This document shows positions 38,958-52,713 of a stretch of DNA of 64,000 nt, in pieces; position 1 is the first letter of the stretch; every line of letters begins with the position of its first letter. The notes under the pieces are model-generated. The model saw only the letters and a program-made list of their open reading frames with translations, made no database searches and had not been told where the DNA came from. The stretch is taken from contig CANTUR010000950.1 of the NCBI GenBank assembly GCA_947683625.1, forward strand, positions 1-64,000. Reading direction: 5' to 3'. A program made the translations under genes and the position numbers. Source of the stretch: Mallotus nudiflorus. Its lineage: Eukaryota; Streptophyta; Magnoliopsida; Malpighiales; Euphorbiaceae.

Positions 38958-41900
38958 GGGCCCAAAGACAAATCGCTATAGATGAGCTTTATGGCCCGCA
39001 CTATAGCCCTCTGAGTTAGCTTTGATTTGATATATTATGGGCCCCGTGGATCAACCCATGCCGCCACGAACGTCCATTTGAAGCCCAAGTGCCCAAGCCC
39101 ACTCTATCAAATCCATGGGCCTAAATATGGGTTTCTGGGCCCAAAGACAAATCGCTATAGATGGGCTTGATAGCCCGCACTATAGCCCTCTCAGTCAGCT
39201 TCGATTTGATATATTATGGGCCCCGTGGGTCGACCCATGCCGCCACGAACGTCCATTTGAAGCCCAAGTGCCCAAGCCCACTCTATCAAATCCATGGGCC
39301 TAAGCAAGGGTTTCTGGGCCCAAAGACAAATCGCTATAGATGGGCTTCATGGCCCGCACAATAGCCCTCTGAGCCAGCTTCGATTTGATATATTGTGAGC
39401 CCCGTGGGTCGACCCATGCCACCACGAACGTCCATTTGAAGCCCAAGTGCCCAAGCCCACTCTATCAAATCCATGGGCCTAAACATGGGTTTCTGGGCCC
39501 AAAGACAAATCGCTATATATGGGCTTTATGGCCCGCACTATAGCCCTCTAAGTTAGCTTCGATTTCATATATTATAGGCCCCGTGGGTCGACCCATGCCA
39601 CCACGAATGTCCATTTGAAGCTAAAGTGCCCAAGCCCACTCTATCAAATCCATGGACCTAAACATGGGTTTCTGAGCCCAAAGAAAAATCGCTATTGATA
39701 GGCTTTATGGCCCGCACTATAGCCCTCTGAGCCAGCTTCGATTTGAAATATTATGGGCCCCGTAGGTCGATTGATGCCGCCACGAACATCCATTTGAAGC
39801 CCAAGTGCCCAAACCCACTCTATCAAATCAATGGGCCTAAACATGGGCTTCTGGGTCTAAGAAAAATCGCTATGAATGGGCTTTATGGCCCGCACTATAG
39901 CCCTCTGAGTCAGCTTCGATTTGATATATTATGGGCCCCATGGGTCGACCCATGCCGCCACGAACGTCCATTTGAAGCATAAGTTCCCAAGCGCACTCTA
40001 TCAAATCCATGGGCCTAAACATGGGTTTCTGGGCCCAAAGACAAATCGCTAAAGATGGGCTTTATGGCCCGCACTATAGCCCTCTGAGTCAGCTTCGATT
40101 TGATGTATTATGGGCCCCATGGGTCGATTGATGCCGCCACGAACGTCCATTTAAAGCCCAAGTGCCCAAGCCCACTCTATCAAATCCATGGGCCTAAACA
40201 TGGCTTTCTGGGCCCAATGACAAATCGCTATAGATGGGCTTTATGGCCCGCACTATAGCCCTCTGAATCAGCTTCTATTTGATATAGTATGGGCCCCGTG
40301 GGTCGACCCATGCCGCCATGAACGTCATTTTGAAGCCCAGGAGCCCAAGCCCACTCTATCAAATCCATGGGCCTAAACATGGGTTTCTGGGCCCAAAGAC
40401 AAATCGCGATAGATGTGTTTCATGCCCCGCACTATAACCCTTTGAGTCAGCTTCGATTAATATATTATGGGCCCCGTGGGTCGACCCATGCCGCCACGAA
40501 CGTCCATTTGAAGCCCAAGTGCCCAAGCCCACTCTATCAAATCCATGGGCCTAAACATGGGTTTCTGGGCCCAAAGTCAAATCGCTATAGATGGGCTTTA
40601 TCGCCCGCACTATAGCCCTCTGATTCAGCTTCGATTTGATATATTATGGGCCCCGTTGGTCGACCCATGCCGCCACGAACGTCCATTTGAAGCCCAAGTG
40701 CCTAAGCCCACACTATCAAATCCTGGGCCTAACATGGGTTTTTAGGCCCAAAGACAAATCGCTATAGATGGGCTTTATGGCCCGCACTATGGCCCTTTGA
40801 GTCAGCTTCGAGTTGATATATTATGGGCCCCGTGGGTCGACCCCATGCCGCCACGAACGTCCATTTGAAGCCCAAGTGCCTAAGCCCACTCTATCAAATC
40901 CATGGCCTAAACATGGGTTTTCTGGGCCCAATGACAATCGCTATAGATGGGTGTTATGGCCCGCACTATAGCCCTCTTAGTCAGCTTCGATTTAATATAT
41001 TGTGGCCCCGTGGGTCGACCCATGCCGCCATGAACGTCCATTTGAAACCCAAGTGCCCAAGCCCTCTCTATCAAATCCATGGGCCTAAACATGGGTTTCT
41101 GGGCCCAAAGACAAATCGCTATAGATGGGCTTTATGGCCCGCACTATAGCCCTCTGAGTCAGCTTCGATTTGATATATTATGGGCCCCGTGGGTCGACCG
41201 ATGCCACCACGAACGTCCATTTGAAGCCCAAGTGCCCAAGCCCACTCTATCAAATCCATGGGCCTAACATGGGTTTCTGGGCCCAAAGACAATCGCTATA
41301 TATGGGCTTTATGGCCCGCACTATAGCCCTCTGAGTCAGCTTCGATTTGATGTATTAATGGCCCCATGGGTCGATTGATACCGCCACGAACGTCCATTTA
41401 AAGCCCAAGTGCCCAAGCCCACTCTATCAAATCCATGGGCCTAAACATGGCTTTCTGGGCCTAAAGACAAATCGCTATAGATGGGCTCTACGGCCCGCAC
41501 TATAGCCCTCTGAATCAGCTTCGATTTGATATATTATGGGCCCCGTGGGTCGACCCATGCCGCCACGAACGTCCTTTTGAAGCCCAGGTGCCCAAGCCCA
41601 CTCTATCAAATCCATGGGCCTAAACATGGGTTTCTGGGCCCAAGACAAATCGCGATAGATTTGTTTTATGGCCCGAACTATAGCCCTCTGAGTTAGCTTC
41701 GATTTAATATATTATGGGCCCCGTGGGTTGACCCATGCCGCCACGAACGTCCATTTGAAGCCCAAGTGCCCAAGCCCACTCTATCAAATCCATGGTCCTA
41801 AACATGGGTTTCTGGGCCCAATGAGAAATCGCTATAGATGGGCTTTATGGCCCGCACTATAGCCCTCTGAGTCAGCTTCGATTTGATATATTATGGGCCC

Positions 41901-44900
41901 CGTGGGTCGACCCATGCCGCCACGAACGTCCATTTGAAGCCCAAGTGCCCAAGCCCACTCTATCAAATCCATGGGCCAAAACATGGGTTTCTGGGCCCAA
42001 AGACAAATCGCTATGGATGGGCTTTATGGCCCGCACTATAGCCCTCTGAGTCAGCTTCGATTTGATATATTATGGGCCCCAAAGGTTGACCCATGCCGCC
42101 ACGAACGTCCTTTTGAAGCCCAAGTGCCCAAGCCAACTCTATCAAATCCATGGGCCTAAACATGGGTTTCTGCGCCCAAAGACAAATCACTATAGATGGG
42201 CTTTATGGCCCTCACTATAGCCCTCTGAGTCAGCTTTGATTTGATATATTATGGGCCCCGTGGGTCGACCCATGCCGCCACGAACGTCCATTTAAAGCCC
42301 AAGTGCCCAAGCCCACTCTATCAAATCCATGGGTCTAAACATGGGTTTCTGGGCCAAAAGATAAATCGCTATAGATGGGCTTTATGGCCCGTAATATAGC
42401 CCTCTGAGTCAGCATCGATTTTTTATATTCTGGGCCCCGTGGGTCGACCCATGCTGCCACGAACGTCCATTTGAAGCCCAAGTGCCCAAGCCCACTCTAT
42501 CAAATCCACGGGCCTAAACATGGGTTTCTGGGCCCAAAGACAAATCGCTATAGATGGGCTTTATGGCCCGCACTATAGCCCTCTGAGTCAGCTTCGATTT
42601 GATATATGATGGGCCTCGTGGGTTGACCCATGCCACCACGAACGTCCATTTGAAGCCCAAGTGCCCAAGCCCACTCTATCAAAACCATGGGTCTAAACAT
42701 GGCTTTCTGGGCCCAATGACAAATCGCTATAGATGGGCTTTATGGCCCGCACTATAACCCTCTGAGTCAGCTTCTATTTGATATATTATGGGCCCCATGG
42801 GTCGACCTATGCCGCCACAAACGTCAATTTGAAGCCCAAGTGCCCAAGCCCACTCTATCAAATCCATGGGCCTAAACATGGGTTTCTGGGCCTAAAGACA
42901 AATCGCTATACATGGGCTTTATGGCTCGCACTATAGCCCTCTGAGTCAGCTTCGATTTGATATATTATGGGCCCCGTGGGTCGACCCATGCCGCCACGAA
43001 CGTCCTTTTGAAGCCCAGGTGCCCAAGTCCACTCTATCAAATCCATAGGCCTAAACATGGGTTTCTGGGCCCAAACACAAATCGTGATAGATTTGTTTTA
43101 TGGCATGCACTATAGCCCTCTAAGTCAACTTTGGTTTAATATATTATAGGCCCCGTGGGTCGACCCATGCCGCCACGAACGTCCATTTGAAGCCCAAGTG
43201 CCCAAGCCCACTCTATCAAATCCATGAGCGTAAACATGGGTTTTTGGGCCCAAAGACAAATCGCTATAGATGAGTTTTATGGCCTGCACTATAGCCCTCT
43301 GAGTCAGCTTCGATTTGATATATTATGGGCCCCGTGGGTCGACCCATGCCGCCACGAACGTCTATTTCAAGCCCAAGTGCCCAAGCCCACTCTATCAAAT
43401 CCATGGGCCTAAACATGGGTTTTTGGGCCCAAACACAAATCGCTATAGATGGGCATTATGGGCCGCGCTATAGCCCTCTGAGTCAGCTTCGATTTGATAT
43501 GTTATGGGCCCCGTGGGTCGACCCATGCCACCACGAACGTCCATTTGAAGCACAAGTGCCCAAGCCCACTCTACCAAATCCATGGGCCTAAACATGGCTT
43601 TTTGGGCCCAATGACAAATCGTTATAGATGGGTTTTATGGCCCGTACTATAGCCCTCTGAGTCTGCTTCGATTTGATATATTATGGGCCCCGTGGGTCGA
43701 CCCACGCCGCCACGAACGTCCATTTCAAGCCCAAGTGCCCAAGCCCACTCTATCCAATCCACAGGCCTAAACATGGGTTTCTGGGCCCAAAGACAAATCG
43801 CTATAGATGGGCTTTATGGCCCGCACTATATCCCTCTGAGTCAGCTTTGATTTGATATATGATGGGCCTCGTGGGTCGACCCATGCCACCACGAACGTCC
43901 ATTTGAAGCCCAAGTGCCCAAGCCCACGCTATCAAAACCATGGGTCTAAACATGGCTTTCTGGGCCCAATGACAAATCGCTATAGATGGGCTTTATGGCC
44001 CGCACTATAACCCTCTGAGTCAGCTTCGATTTGATATATTATGGGCCCCATGGGTCGACCTATGCCGCCACAAACGTCAATTTGAAGCCCAAGTGCCCAA
44101 GCCCACTCTATCAAATCCATGGGCCTAAACATGGGTTTCTGGGCCTAAAGACAAATCGCTATACATGGGCTTTATGGCTCGCACTATAGCCCTCTGAGTC
44201 AGCTTCGATTTGATATATTATGGGCCCCGTGGGTCGACCCATGCCGCCACGAATGTCCTTTTGAAGCCCAGGTGCCTAAGCCCACTCTATCAAATCCATG
44301 GGCCTAAACATGGGTTTCTGGGCCCAAAGACAAATCGCGATAGATTTGTTTTATGGCCTGCACTATAGCCCTCTAAGTCAGCTTTGATTTAATATATTAT
44401 GGGCCCCGTGGGTCGACCCATGCCGCCACGAACGTCCATTTGAAGCCCAAGTGCCCAAGCCCACTCTATCAAATCCATAGGCCTAAACATGGCTTTCTGG
44501 GTCCAATGACAAATCGCTATAGATGGGCTTTATGGCCCGCACTACAGCCCTCTGAGTCAGCTTCGATTTGATATATTATGGGCCCCGTGGGTCTACCCAC
44601 GCCGCCACGAACATCCATTTCAAGCCCAAGTGCGCAAGCCCACTCTATCAAATCCACGGGCCTAAACATGGGCTTCTGGTCCCAAAGACAAATCGCTATA
44701 GATGGGCTTTATGGCTTGCACTATAGCCCTCTGAGTCAGCTTCGATTTGATATATTATGGGCCTCGTGGGTCGCATGCCACCACGAACGTCCATTTGAAG
44801 CCCAAGTGCCCTAGCCCACACTATCCAATCCATGGGACTAAACATGGCTTTCTGGGCCCAATGACAAATCGCTATAGATGGGCTTTATGGCCCGCACTAT

Positions 44901-47159
44901 AGCCCTCTGAGTCAGCTTCGATTTGATATATTATGGGCCCCGTGGGTCGACCCATGCCGCCACGAACATCCATTTGAAGCCCAAGTGCCCAAGCGCACTC
45001 TATCAAATCCATGGGCCTAAACATGGGTTTCTGGGCCCAAAGACAAATCGCTATAGATGGGCTTTATGGCCCGCACAATAGCCCTCTGAGTCAGCTTCGA
45101 TTTGATATATTGTGGGCCCCGTGGGTCGACCCATGCCGCCACGAACGTCCATTTGAAGCCCAGGTGCCCAAGCCCACTCTATCAAATCCATGGGCCTAAA
45201 CATGGGTTTCTGCGCCCAAAGACAAATCGCTATAGATCGGCTTTATGGCTCGCACTATAGCCCTCTGAGTCAGCTTTGATTTGATATATTATTGGCCCCG
45301 TGGGTCGACCCATGCCGCCACGAACGTCCATTTTAAGCCCAAGTGCCCAAGCCCACACTATCAAATCCATGGGCCTAAACATGGGTTTCTGGGCCAAAGG
45401 ACAAATCGCTATAGATGGGCTTTATGGCCCGTAATATAGCCCTCTGAGTCAGCTTCGATTTGATATGTTATGGGACCCGTGGGTCGACCCATGCTGCCAC
45501 GAACGTCCATTTGAAGCCCAAGTGCCCAAGCCAACTCTATCAAATCCATGGGCCTAAACATGGGTTTCTGGGCCCAAAGACAAATCGCTATATATGGGCT
45601 TTATGGCCCGCACTATAGCCCTCTGAGTCAGCTTCGATTTGATATATTATGGGCCCCGTGGGTCGACCCATGCCACCACGAACGTGCATTTGAAGCCCAA
45701 GTGCCCAAGCCCACTCTATCAAAACCATGGGTCTAAACATGGCTTTCTGGGCCCAATGACAAATCGCTATGGATGGGCTTTATGGCCCGTACTATAACCC
45801 TCTGAGTCAGCTTCTATTTGATATATTATGGACCCCGTGGGTCAACCTATGCCGCCACAGACGTCAATTTGAAGCCTAAGTCCCTAAGCCAACTCTATCA
45901 AATCCATGGGCCTAAACATGGGTTTTTGGGCCCAAAGACAAATCGTTATAGATGGGCTTTATGGCCCGTGCTATAGCCCTCTGAGTCATCTTCGATTTGA
46001 TATATTATGGGCCACGTGGGTCGACCGATACCGCCACGAATGTCCATTTGAAGCCCAAGTGCCCAAGCCCACTCTATCAACTCCATGGACCTAAATAATG
46101 GTTTCTGGGCGTAAAGACAAATCGCTATAGATAGGCTTTATGGCCCGCACTATAGCCCTCTGAGCCAGCTTCGATTTGATATATTGTGGACCCCATAGGT
46201 CGACTGATGCCGCCAGGAACATCCATTTGAAGCCCAAGTGCCCAAGCCCACTCTATCAAATCCATGGGCGTAAACATGGGCTTCTGGGTCGAAGAAAAAT
46301 CGCTATAGATGGGCTTTATGGCCCGCCCTATTACCCTCTGAGTCAGCTTCGATTTGACATATTATGGGCCCCGTGGGTGAACCCATGCCGCCACGAACGT
46401 CATTTTGAAGCCCAAGTGCCCAAGCCCACTCTATCAAATCCATGGGCCCAAACATAGGTTTCTGGGCCCAAAGACAAATTGCTATAGATGGGCTTTATGG
46501 CCGGCACTATAGGCCTCTGAGTCAGCTTCGATTTGATATATTATGGGCCCCGTGGGTCGACTCATGCCGCCACGAATGTCCATTTGAAGCATAAGTGCCC
46601 AAGCCCACTCTATCAAATCCATGGGCCTAAACATGGGTTTCTGGGCCCAAAGACAAATCGCTATAGATGGGCTTTATAGCCCGCACTATAGCCCTCTGAG
46701 TCAGCTTCGATTTGATGTATTATGGGCCCATGGGTCGATTGATGCCGCCACGAACGTCCATTAAAAGCCCAAGTGCCCAAGCCCACTCTATCAAATCCAT
46801 GGGCCTAAACATGGGTTTCTGGGCCTAAAGACAAATCGCTATAGATGGACTTTATGGCCGGCACTATTTCCCTCTGAGTCAGCTTCGATTTGATATATTA
46901 TGGGCCACGTGGGTCGACCCATGCCGCCACTAACGTCCATTTGAAGCATAAGTGCCCAAGCCCACTCTATCAAATCCATGGGCCTAAACATGGGTTTCTA
47001 GGCCCAAAGACAAATCGCTATATTTGGGCTTTATGGCCCGCACTGTAGCCCTCTGAGTCAGCTTCGATTTGATGTATTATGGGCCCCATGGGTCGATTGA
47101 TGCCGCCACGAACGTCCATTTAAAGCCCAAGTGCCCAAGCCCACTCTATCAAATCCATG

Positions 47160-48763
47160 GGCCTAAACATGGGTTTCTCGGCCTAAAGACAAATCGCAAT
47201 AGATGGGCTCTACGGCCCGCACTATAGCCCTCTGAATTAGCTTCGATTTGATATATTATGGGCCCCGTGGGTCGACCCATGCCGCCACGAATGTCCTTTT
47301 GAAGCCCAGGTGCCCAAGCCCACTCTATCAAATCCATGGCCCTAAACATGGGTTTCTGGCCCCAAGAGAAATCGCGATAGATTTGTTTTATGGCCCGCAC
47401 TATAGCCCTCTGAGTCAGCTTCGGTTTAATATATTATGGGCCCCGTGGGTCGACCCATGCCGCCACGAACGTCCATTTGAAGCCCAAGTGCCCAAGCCCA
47501 CTCTATCAAATCCATGAGCGTAAACATGGGTTTTTGGGCCCAAAGACAAATCGCTATAGATGAGCTTTATGGCCCGCACTATAGCCCTCTGAGTCAGCTT
47601 CGATTTGATATATTATGGGCCCCGTGGGTCGACCCAAGCCGCAATGAACATCCATTTCTAGCCCAAGTGCCCAAGCACACTCTATCAAATCCATGGGCCT
47701 AAATATGGGTTTTTGGACCCAAAGACAAATCGCTATAGATGGGCATTATGGCCCGCACTATAGCCCTCTGAGTCAGCTTCGATTTGATATATTATGGGCC
47801 CCGTGGGTCGACCCATGTCGCCACGAACGTCCATTTCAAGCCCAAGTGCCCAAGCCCACTCTATCAAATCCATGGGCATAAACATGGGTTTCTGGGCCCA
47901 AAGACAAATCGCTATAGATGGGCTTTATGGCCCGTACTATAGCCCTCTGAGTCAGCTTCGATTAGATATATTATGGGCCCCGTGGGTCGACCCATGCCAC
48001 CACGAACGTCCATTTGAAGCCCAAGTGCCCAAGCCCACTCTATCAAAACCATAGGTCTAAACATGGCTTTCTGGGCCCAATGACAAATCGCTATAGATGG
48101 GCTTTATGGCCCACATTATAACCCTCTGAGTCAGCTTCTATTTTATATATTATGGGGCCCGTGGGTCCACCTATGCCGCCACAAACCTCAATTTGAAGCC
48201 CAAGTGCCCAAGCCCACTCTATCAAATCCATGGGCCTAAACATGGGTTTCTGGGCCTAAAGACAAATCGCTATAGATGGGCTTTATGGCCCGCACTATAG
48301 CCCTCTGAGTCAGTTCCGATTTGATATATTATGGGCGCCGTGGGTCGACCCATGCCGCCACGAACGTCCTTTTGAAGCCCAGGTGCCCAAGCCCACTCTA
48401 TCAAATCCATGGGCCTAAACATGGGTTTCTGGGCCCAAGACAAATCGCGATATATTTGTTTTATGGCCCGCACTATAGCCCTCTGAGTCAGCTTCGATTT
48501 AATATATTATGGGCCCCGTGGGTCGACCCATGCCGCCACGAACGTCCATTTGAAGCCCAAGTGCCCAAGCCCACTCTATCAAATCCATGAGCGTAAACAT
48601 GGGTTTTTGGGCCCAAAGACAAATCGCTATAGATGAGCTTTATGGCCCGCACTATAGCCCTCTGAGTCAGCTTCGATTTGATATATTATGGGCCCCGTGG
48701 GTCGACCCATGCTGCCATGAACGTCCATTTCAAGCCCATGTGCCCAAGCCCACTCTATCAAAT
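47160..48763 (+). repeat. Duplicated three-monomer block at 1073-bp offset
   Basis: 47160-47690 matches 48234-48763 in order: GGCCTAAAGACAAATCGC, TCCTTTTGAAGCCCAGG, the GCGATAGATTTGTTTT monomer with a lost A (CCCAAGA), then CCATGAGCGTAAAC with ATAGATGAGC. The offset is six monomers minus 1 bp. Identity is moderate. Confidence 0.72.
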
Positions 48764-48893
48764 CCATGGGCCTAAACATGGGTTTCTGGGCCCAAAGACA
48801 AATCGCTATACATGGGCTTTATGGCCCGCACTATAGCCCTCTGAGTCTGCTTCGATTTGATATATTATGGGCCTCGTGGGTTGACCCATGCCA

Positions 48894-49304
48894 CCACGAA
48901 CGTCCTTTTGAAGCCCAGGTGCCCAAGCCCACTCTATCAAATCCAATGGCCTAAACATGGGTTTCTGGGCCCAAAGACAAATCGCGATAGATGTGTTTTA
49001 ACGCCTGCACTATAGCCCTTTGAGTCAGCTTCGATTTAATATATTATGGGCCACGTAGGTCGACCCATGCCGCCACGAACGTGCATTTGAAGCCCAAGTG
49101 CCCAAGCCCACTCTATCAAATCCATGGGCCTAAACATGGGTTTCTGCGCCCAAACACAAATCGCTATAGATGGGCTTTATGGCCCGCACAATAGCCCTCT
49201 GAGTCAGCTTCGATTTGATATATTATGGGCCCCGTGGGTCGACCCATGCCGCCACGAACGTCCATTTGAAGCCCAAGTGCCCAAGCCCACTCTATCAAAT
49301 CCAT
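48894..49304 (+). repeat. 411-bp segment identical to 55441-55851
   Basis: Compared base by base, this segment is identical to 55441-55851, including the rare combination TCCAATGGCC, GATGTGTTTTAACGCC, GGGCCACGTAGGTCG and TTTCTGCGCCCAAACAC. Flanks on both sides differ: A/G at the left (48893/55440) and G/A at the right (49305/55852). Confidence 0.9.
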
Positions 49305-49678
49305 GGGCCTAAACAGGGGTTTCTGCGCCCAAACACAAATCGCTATAGATGGGCTTTATGGCCCACACTATGGCCCTCTGAGTCAGCTTTGATTTGATAT
49401 ATTATGGGCCCCTTGGGTTGACCCATGCCGCCACGAACGTCCATTTGAAGCCCAAGTGCCCAAGCCCACTCTATCAAATCCATGGGCCTAAACATGGGTT
49501 TCTGGGCCCAAAGACAAATCGCTATAGATGGGCTTTATGGCCCGAACTATAGCCCTCTGAGTCAGCTTCGATTTGATGTATTATGGGCCCCGTGGGTGGA
49601 CCCATGCCACCACGAACGTCCATTTGAAGCCCAAGTGCCCAAGCCCACTCTATCAAAACCATGGGTATAAACATGGCT

Positions 49679-49685
49679 TTCTGGC
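49679..49685 (+). other. 35-bp deletion junction between two array domains
   Basis: The sequence runs GGCTTTCTGG straight into CCTGCACTATAGTCC, skipping monomer positions corresponding to GCCCAAAG through GCTTTATGG. The neighbouring monomer starts (49482 and 49805) are 323 bp apart instead of 358. Left of the join is a TCAAAACC-type monomer, and right of it a B-type monomer. CTTTCTGG and CTTTATGG give 7 of 8 matching bases at the break. Confidence 0.85.
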
Positions 49686-50698
49686 CTGCACTATAGTCCT
49701 CTGAGTCAGCTTTGATTTGTTATATTATGGGCCCCGTGGGTAGACCCATGCCTCCACGAACGTCCATTTGATGCCCAAGTGCCTAAGCCCTCTCTATCAA
49801 ATCTATGGGCCTAAACCTGGGTTTCTGGGCCCAAAGACAAATCGCTATAGATAGGCTTTATGGCCCACAATATAGCCCTCTGAGTCAGCTTCAATTTGAT
49901 ATATTATGGGCCCCGTGGGTCGACCGATGCCGCCACGAACGTCCATTTGAATCCCAAGTACCCAAGCCCACTCTATCAAATCCATGGGCCTAAACATGGG
50001 TTTCTGGGCCCAAAGATAAATCGGTATAGATGGGCTTCATGGCCCGCACTATAGCCCTCTGAGTCAGCTTCGATTTGATATATTATGGGCCCCGTGGGTC
50101 GACCCATGCCGCCACGAACGTCCATTTGAAGCCCAAGTGCCCAAGCTCGCTCTATCAAATCCATGGGCCTAAACATGGGTTTTTGGGCCCAAAGAAAATC
50201 GCTATAGATGGGCTTTATGGCCCGCACTATAGCCCTCTGAGTCAGCTTCGATTTGATATATTGTGGGCCCCGTGGGTCGACCCATGCCGCCACGAACGTC
50301 CATTTGAAGCCCAAGTGCCCAAGCCCACTCTATCAAATCCATGGGCCTAAACATGGGTTTCTGGGCCCAAAGACAAATCGCTATAGATGGGCTTTATGGC
50401 CCACACTATAGCCCTCTGAGTCAGCTTTGATTTGATATATTATGGGCCCCGTGGGTCGACCCATGCCGCCACGAACGTCCATTTGAAGCCCAAGTGCCCA
50501 AGCCCACTCTATCAAATCCATGGGCCTAAACATGGGTATTATGGGCCCAAAGACAAATCGCTATAGATAGGCTTTATGGCCCGCACAGTAGCCCTCTGAG
50601 TCAGCTTCGATTTGATATATTATGGGCCCCGTGGGTTGACCGATGCCACCACGAACGTCCATTTGAAGCCCAAGTGCCCAAGCCCACTCTATCAAATC

Positions 50699-51234
50699 CA
50701 TAGGCCTAAACATGGGCTTCTGGGTTAAAGAAAAATTGCTATAGATGGGCTTTATGGCCCGAACTATAGCCCTCTGAGTCAGCTTCGATTTGATATATTA
50801 TGGGCCCCGTGGGTCGACCCATGCAGCCACGAACGTCCTTTTGAAGCCCAAGTGCCCAAGCCCACTCTATCAAATCCATGGGCACAAACATAGGTTTCTG
50901 GGCCCAAAGACAAATCGCTATAGATGGGCTTTATGGCCCGTACTATAGCCCTCTGAGTCAGCTTCGATTTGATATATTATGGGCCCCGTGGGTCGACTGA
51001 TGCCGCCACGAATGTCCATTTGAAGCCCAAGTGCCCAAGCCCACTATATCAAATCCATGGGCCTAAACGTGGGTTTCTTGGCCCAATGACAAATCGTGAT
51101 TGATGTGCTTTATGGCCCGCACTATAGACCTCTGAGTCAGCTTCGATTTGATATATTATGGGCCCCGTGGGTCGACCGATGCTGCGACGAACGTCCATTT
51201 GAAGCATTAGTCCCAAGCCCACTCTATCAAATCC
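50699..51234 (+). repeat. TTAAAG module in the right HOR, copy 1
   Basis: The same three monomers in the same order as at 22565-23099, with small changes such as CCGAACTATAG near 50760 and GAAGCATTAGTCCC near 51202. The next monomer is different from the one that follows at 23100. Confidence 0.8.
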
Positions 51235-51472
51235 ATGGGCCTAAACATGGGTTTCTGGGCCCAAAGACAAATCGCTATAGATGGGATTTATGGCCCGCAT
51301 TATTGCCCTCTGAGTCAGCTTCAATTTGATATATTATGGGCCCCATGGGTCGACCGATGCCACCACGAATGTCCATTTGATGCCCAAGTGCCTAAGCCAA
51401 CTCTATCAAATCCATGGGCCTAAACATGGGTTTCTGGGCCCAAAGATAAATCGCTATAGATGGGCTTTATGG

Positions 51473-51519
51473 ATGGGTTTCTGGGCCCAAAGACAAATCG
51501 CTATATATGGGCTTTATGG
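51473..51519 (+). repeat. 47-bp partial-monomer insertion, site 7
   Basis: The same junction. The insert reads CGCTATATATGGGC and is followed by CGCACTGTAG and then CGCCACTAACG. Confidence 0.92.
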
Positions 51520-51639
51520 CCCGCACTGTAGCCCTCTGAGTCAGCTTCGATTTGATATATTATGGGCGCCGTGGGTCGACCCATGCCGCCACTAACGTCC
51601 ATTTGAAGCCCAAATGCCCAAGCCCACTCTATCAAATCC

Positions 51640-52186
51640 ATGGCCCTAAACATGGGTTTCTAGGCACAAAGACAAATTGCTATAGATGGGCTTTATGGCC
51701 AGCACTATAGCCCTCTGAGTCAGCTTCAATTTGATATGTTATAGGCCCCGTGGGTCGACCGATGCCGGCACGAACATCCATTTGAAGCCCAAGTGCCCAA
51801 GCCCACTCTATCAAATCCATGGGCCTAAACTTGGGTTTCTGGGCCCAAAGACAAATCACTAGAGATGGGCTTTATGGCCTGCACTATAGTCCTCTGAGTC
51901 AGCTTTGATTTGTTATATTATGGGCCCCGTGGGTAGACCCATGCCGCCACGAACGTCCATTTGACGCCCAAGTGCCTAAGCCCACTCTATCAAATCTATG
52001 GGCCTAAACCTGGGTTTCTGGGCCCAAATACAAATCGCTATAGATAGGCTTTATGGCCCACAATATAGCCCTCTGAGTCAGCTTCAATTTGATATATTAT
52101 GGGCCCCGTGGGTCGACCGATGCCGCCACGAACGTCCATTTGAAGCCCAAGTGCCCAAGCTCGCTCTAGCAAATCCATGGGCCTAA
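51640..52186 (+). repeat. A-B-C module, instance 5
   Basis: A (51640), B (51819) and C (51998) are consecutive with all diagnostic variants. C carries CCCAAATACAAATC and ends AAGCTCGCTCTAGC. The module sits about 120 bp after a 47-bp insertion and repeats about 2014 bp downstream. Confidence 0.74.
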
Positions 52187-52713
52187 ACATGGGTTTCTGG
52201 GCCCAAAGATAAATCGGTATAGATGGGCTTCATGGCCCGCACTATAGCCCTCTGAGTCAGCTTCGATTTGATATATTATGGGCCCCGTGGGTCGACCCAT
52301 GCCGCCACGAACGTCCATTTGAAGCCCAAGTGCCCAAGCTCGCTCTATCAAATCCATGGGCCTAAACATGGCTTTTTGGGCACAAAGACAAATCGCTATA
52401 GATGGGCTTTATGGCCCGCACTATAGCCCTCTGAGTCAGCTTCGATTTGATATATTATGGGCCCCGTGGGTCGACCCATGCCGCCACGAATGTCCATTTG
52501 AAGCCCAAGTGCCCAAGCCCACTCTATCAAATCCATGGGCCTAAACATGGGTTTCTGGGCCCAAAGACAAATCGCTATAGATGGGCTTTATGGCCCGCAT
52601 AGTAGCCCTCTGAGTCAGCTTCGATTTGATATATTATGGGCCCCGTGGGTCGACCGATACCACCACGAACGTCCATTTGAAGCCCAAGTGCCCAAGCCCA
52701 CTCTATCAAATCC

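Larger units (their letters stand above)
30707..41400 (+). repeat. Less ordered monomer domain
   Basis: Mostly exact 179-bp steps with variant monomers in no long repeated order. Recurring types are a CTTCGTTTTGATGTATT / GGGCCCGATGGGTCGATTG monomer (30792, 35083), an ATTTAATATATT / CCGTAGGTCGACCC monomer (31680-31720, 33300-33330), and TTAAAGAAAAATCGC monomers (31983, 34668). No gene or mobile element was seen. Confidence 0.78.
41401..49680 (+). repeat. Domain of GATTTGTTTT and TCAAAACC monomers
   Basis: A GATAGATTTGTTTTATGG monomer recurs near 41658, 43090, 44343, 47380 and 48453. The spacings are 1432 (8 x 179), 1253 (7 x 179), 3037 and 1073 bp. A second type, TCAAAACCATGGGTCTAAAC with CTATAACCC, recurs near 42683, 43936, 45724 and 48045. 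A third, CCATGAGCGTAAACATGG, starts at 43224, 47514 and 48587. This is a loosely ordered, variable-length HOR. Confidence 0.75.

Noticed and set aside
49685..49993. A separate transposon or gene insertion at the abrupt change near 49.68 kb
   Set aside because: The sequence right of the join is ordinary B and C monomers also found at 51.8-52.2 and 53.8-54.2 kb. No target-site duplication or foreign sequence is present, so a deletion join explains it.
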